The position numbers were made by a program, and so were the translations under genes. Below, in pieces: positions 62,793 through 64,000 of a DNA stretch of 64,000 nucleotides. The notes under the pieces were generated by a model, which had not been told where the DNA came from, made no database searches, and was given only the letters and a program-made list of their open reading frames with translations. The DNA lies in NCBI GenBank assembly GCA_910583875.1, contig CAJTXT010000001.1, positions 558,001-622,000 of the forward strand. Reading direction: 5' to 3'. Positions within the stretch are counted from its first letter, which is position 1; the number at the start of each line of letters is the position of its first letter. Origin of the DNA: an uncultured Vampirovibrio sp. (GTDB lineage Bacteria; Cyanobacteriota; Vampirovibrionia; Gastranaerophilales; Gastranaerophilaceae).

Positions 62793-64000
62793 TTATTCAT
62801 ATCGTAAAGCGTCAATTGGGTTTAATAGTGATGCCTTATATGCAGGATAATAGCCAAAACCTATACCGACAAGTCCTGAAAAACCCAATGATAAAAATAT
62901 TGAAAATAAAGATATAGAAATACTCATTCCGTCAGAGAAAAATTCTATTGCTTTTGCACCTAAAATACCTGTAACAACACCAATTAAACCACCAATCATT
63001 GATAGTAAAAATGATTCAATCAAAAATTGCCACCTAATATCTGAAGCTCTTGCTCCTATTGCCATTCTTATTCCTATTTCTTTTGTCCTTTCAGTAACAG
63101 AAACAAGCATAATATTCATAATTCCTATACCGCCTACAAGCAATGATACCGAAGCTATAGAAGCTAACAGTATTGCAAAAGTCTGTACTGTAGATTTCAT
63201 TTTTTCTTGAAACTCGGCAGAATTTCGTATTTCAAAGTCATTTAATTGATTTTTACCAATATTATGGCGAACTTTTAGAAGTTCTTCCGTATCTTTTTCA
63301 ACATCGTTTAAGGAATCTGCATCAAGCCCTTTAACAACAATCATTTTTACGCTTCCTGGGAAGGTTACACCAAATAGTTTTTTTTGTGCCGTTGTAATCG
63401 GTATGAAAATTAAATCATCTTGATCAAAAGGACCTTGTGAGCCTTTAGCTTTTAATGTTCCAAGCACTTTAAAAGGAACGTTGCCGACTCTTATTACTTT
63501 ATTTATGGGTGATACATCGCCAAATAACTCTGTTGAAACTGTTGAACCAATAACTGCAACCTTTGCACTATTTTTAACATCTTCAAAAGTAAAACCTCTG
63601 CCTTCTTCAATTTCATAATTTTTTATATATAAATATTTTGGAGTTGTACCGTAAACAGTCGTCTGCCAGTTTTGATTACCATACATTAACTGCTTGCCTT
63701 CATTTGAAACAGGTGCAACAGCGTCAACATTTGGAATAGTTTTCTCAATTGCAATTGCGTCTTTTAAGGTTAAAGAAGGTTTTGTGCCTAGCCCCATGCT
63801 TACACCGCCTGTTCTTGCAGAAGAAGAACGGATTGTAAGCATATTTGAACCCATTGATTCCATATTTTCCTGTACTTTTTTGCTTGCTCCGCTTCCGATT
63901 GCAAGCATTATTATTACAGCACTTACACCTATAATAATACCTAAACTTGTCAAAGCAGAACGAAGTTTATTCACCTTTAATGAATTTGTTGCCATTTTAA
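62793..64000 (-). CDS. MacB/FtsX-type ABC transporter permease, 5' end probably outside window
   Basis: 400 residues visible from the ATG at 63995. The protein has an N-terminal membrane helix (TSLGIIIGVSAVIIMLAIGSG), a large extracytoplasmic MacB_PCD domain, then three helices at the C-terminus (LASIASVSLLVGGIGIMNIMLVSVTERTKEIGIRMAIGA; SFLLSMIGGLIGVVTG; FSIFLSLGFSGLVGIGFGYYPAYKA). In homologues the NSLKVNKLRSALT segment is preceded by several more residues (often ending in KM), and the codon before this ATG is AAA. The true start is therefore probably upstream, beyond the window. The ATPase partner is not visible. Role: efflux or lipoprotein-type transport. Confidence 0.9.
   Translation of the reverse strand, partial: KMATNSLKVNKLRSALTSLGIIIGVSAVIIMLAIGSGASKKVQENMESMGSNMLTIRSSSARTGGVSMGLGTKPSLTLKDAIAIEKTIPNVDAVAPVSNEGKQLMYGNQNWQTTVYGTTPKYLYIKNYEIEEGRGFTFEDVKNSAKVAVIGSTVSTELFGDVSPINKVIRVGNVPFKVLGTLKAKGSQGPFDQDDLIFIPITTAQKKLFGVTFPGSVKMIVVKGLDADSLNDVEKDTEELLKVRHNIGKNQLNDFEIRNSAEFQEKMKSTVQTFAILLASIASVSLLVGGIGIMNIMLVSVTERTKEIGIRMAIGARASDIRWQFLIESFLLSMIGGLIGVVTGILGAKAIEFFSDGMSISISLFSIFLSLGFSGLVGIGFGYYPAYKASLLNPIDALRYE

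Overview
The window is a strongly AT-rich bacterial chromosome segment dominated by housekeeping genes. The best taxonomic clue is a full-length Ycf45-type AAA ATPase with an R3H tail (20.0-21.6 kb), a family typical of cyanobacteria and plastids. There are no photosynthesis genes. There are anaerobe markers instead: a monomeric [FeFe]-hydrogenase-like protein, rubrerythrin and an iron alcohol dehydrogenase. With a TGS-less threonyl-tRNA synthetase and a candidate origin next to dnaN, this suggests a non-photosynthetic relative of cyanobacteria from animal guts (Melainabacteria/Vampirovibrionia, probably Gastranaerophilales). That assignment is inference and no search was run.

Layout. 0-5 kb: thrS (cut by the window edge), a DUF4127 gene and two overlapping WYL regulators, then a dCMP-deaminase-like gene. 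5.5-12 kb: rubrerythrin, a LipM/LplA-like acyltransferase, a small lineage-type protein, an M16 peptidase pair, a large TPR protein and a thioesterase. 12.1-14 kb: a small accessory patch (NUMOD-like DNA-binding protein, two small HTH proteins, a TPR protein with a hairpin over its ribosome binding site). 14-19.5 kb: PfkB kinase, CsaB-like pyruvyltransferase, a FliA/WhiG-type sigma factor, a radical SAM protein and rplU-rpmA. 20-33 kb: ycf45, fusA, asnS-ruvC-membrane protein-mtnA, a Skp-like chaperone, a YqaA-like protein, dnaK and nanE-ROK kinase. 34-47 kb: a parvulin, a TIGR02757-tadA-histidine kinase-response regulator run, an aluminium-resistance-type PLP enzyme, LCP-hisG-mazG, a spermidine-synthase-like gene, lysS and HU. 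47-58 kb: mutS2, hydrogenase, alcohol dehydrogenase, typA, pgk-thrB-dnaN. 58.1-61.7 kb: a probable replication origin followed by an accessory toxin/immunity-like array. 61.7-64 kb: a glycosyltransferase and a MacB-type permease cut by the window edge.

Three structures stand out from ordinary annotation. (1) A family of intergenic palindromes occurs at about a dozen loci, often as inverted pairs. Its arms come in three compensating versions, and four copies carry the same 50-base module inside the palindrome. (2) A second family forms very long hairpins (28-38 bp, mostly perfect stems) abutting stop codons. Each is capped by the same 40-base core, and the core itself shows a compensatory base-pair change. 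One locus carries this element as a 90-base tandem repeat and another has an enlarged core. (3) At 58.6-61.7 kb a 396-residue protein with a variable-looking C-terminal domain is followed by a small three-helix membrane protein. A 507-base unit made of the last 34 codons of that protein, the same membrane protein gene and a terminator is then repeated, and an older, decayed copy lies beyond it. This is the layout of a polymorphic toxin locus that accumulates immunity genes with orphan toxin tips. It is the best candidate for an undescribed system here.

The candidate origin is a cluster of eight 9-base boxes related to the cyanobacterial DnaA box, upstream of dnaN. It lies directly beside the toxin/immunity-like array.
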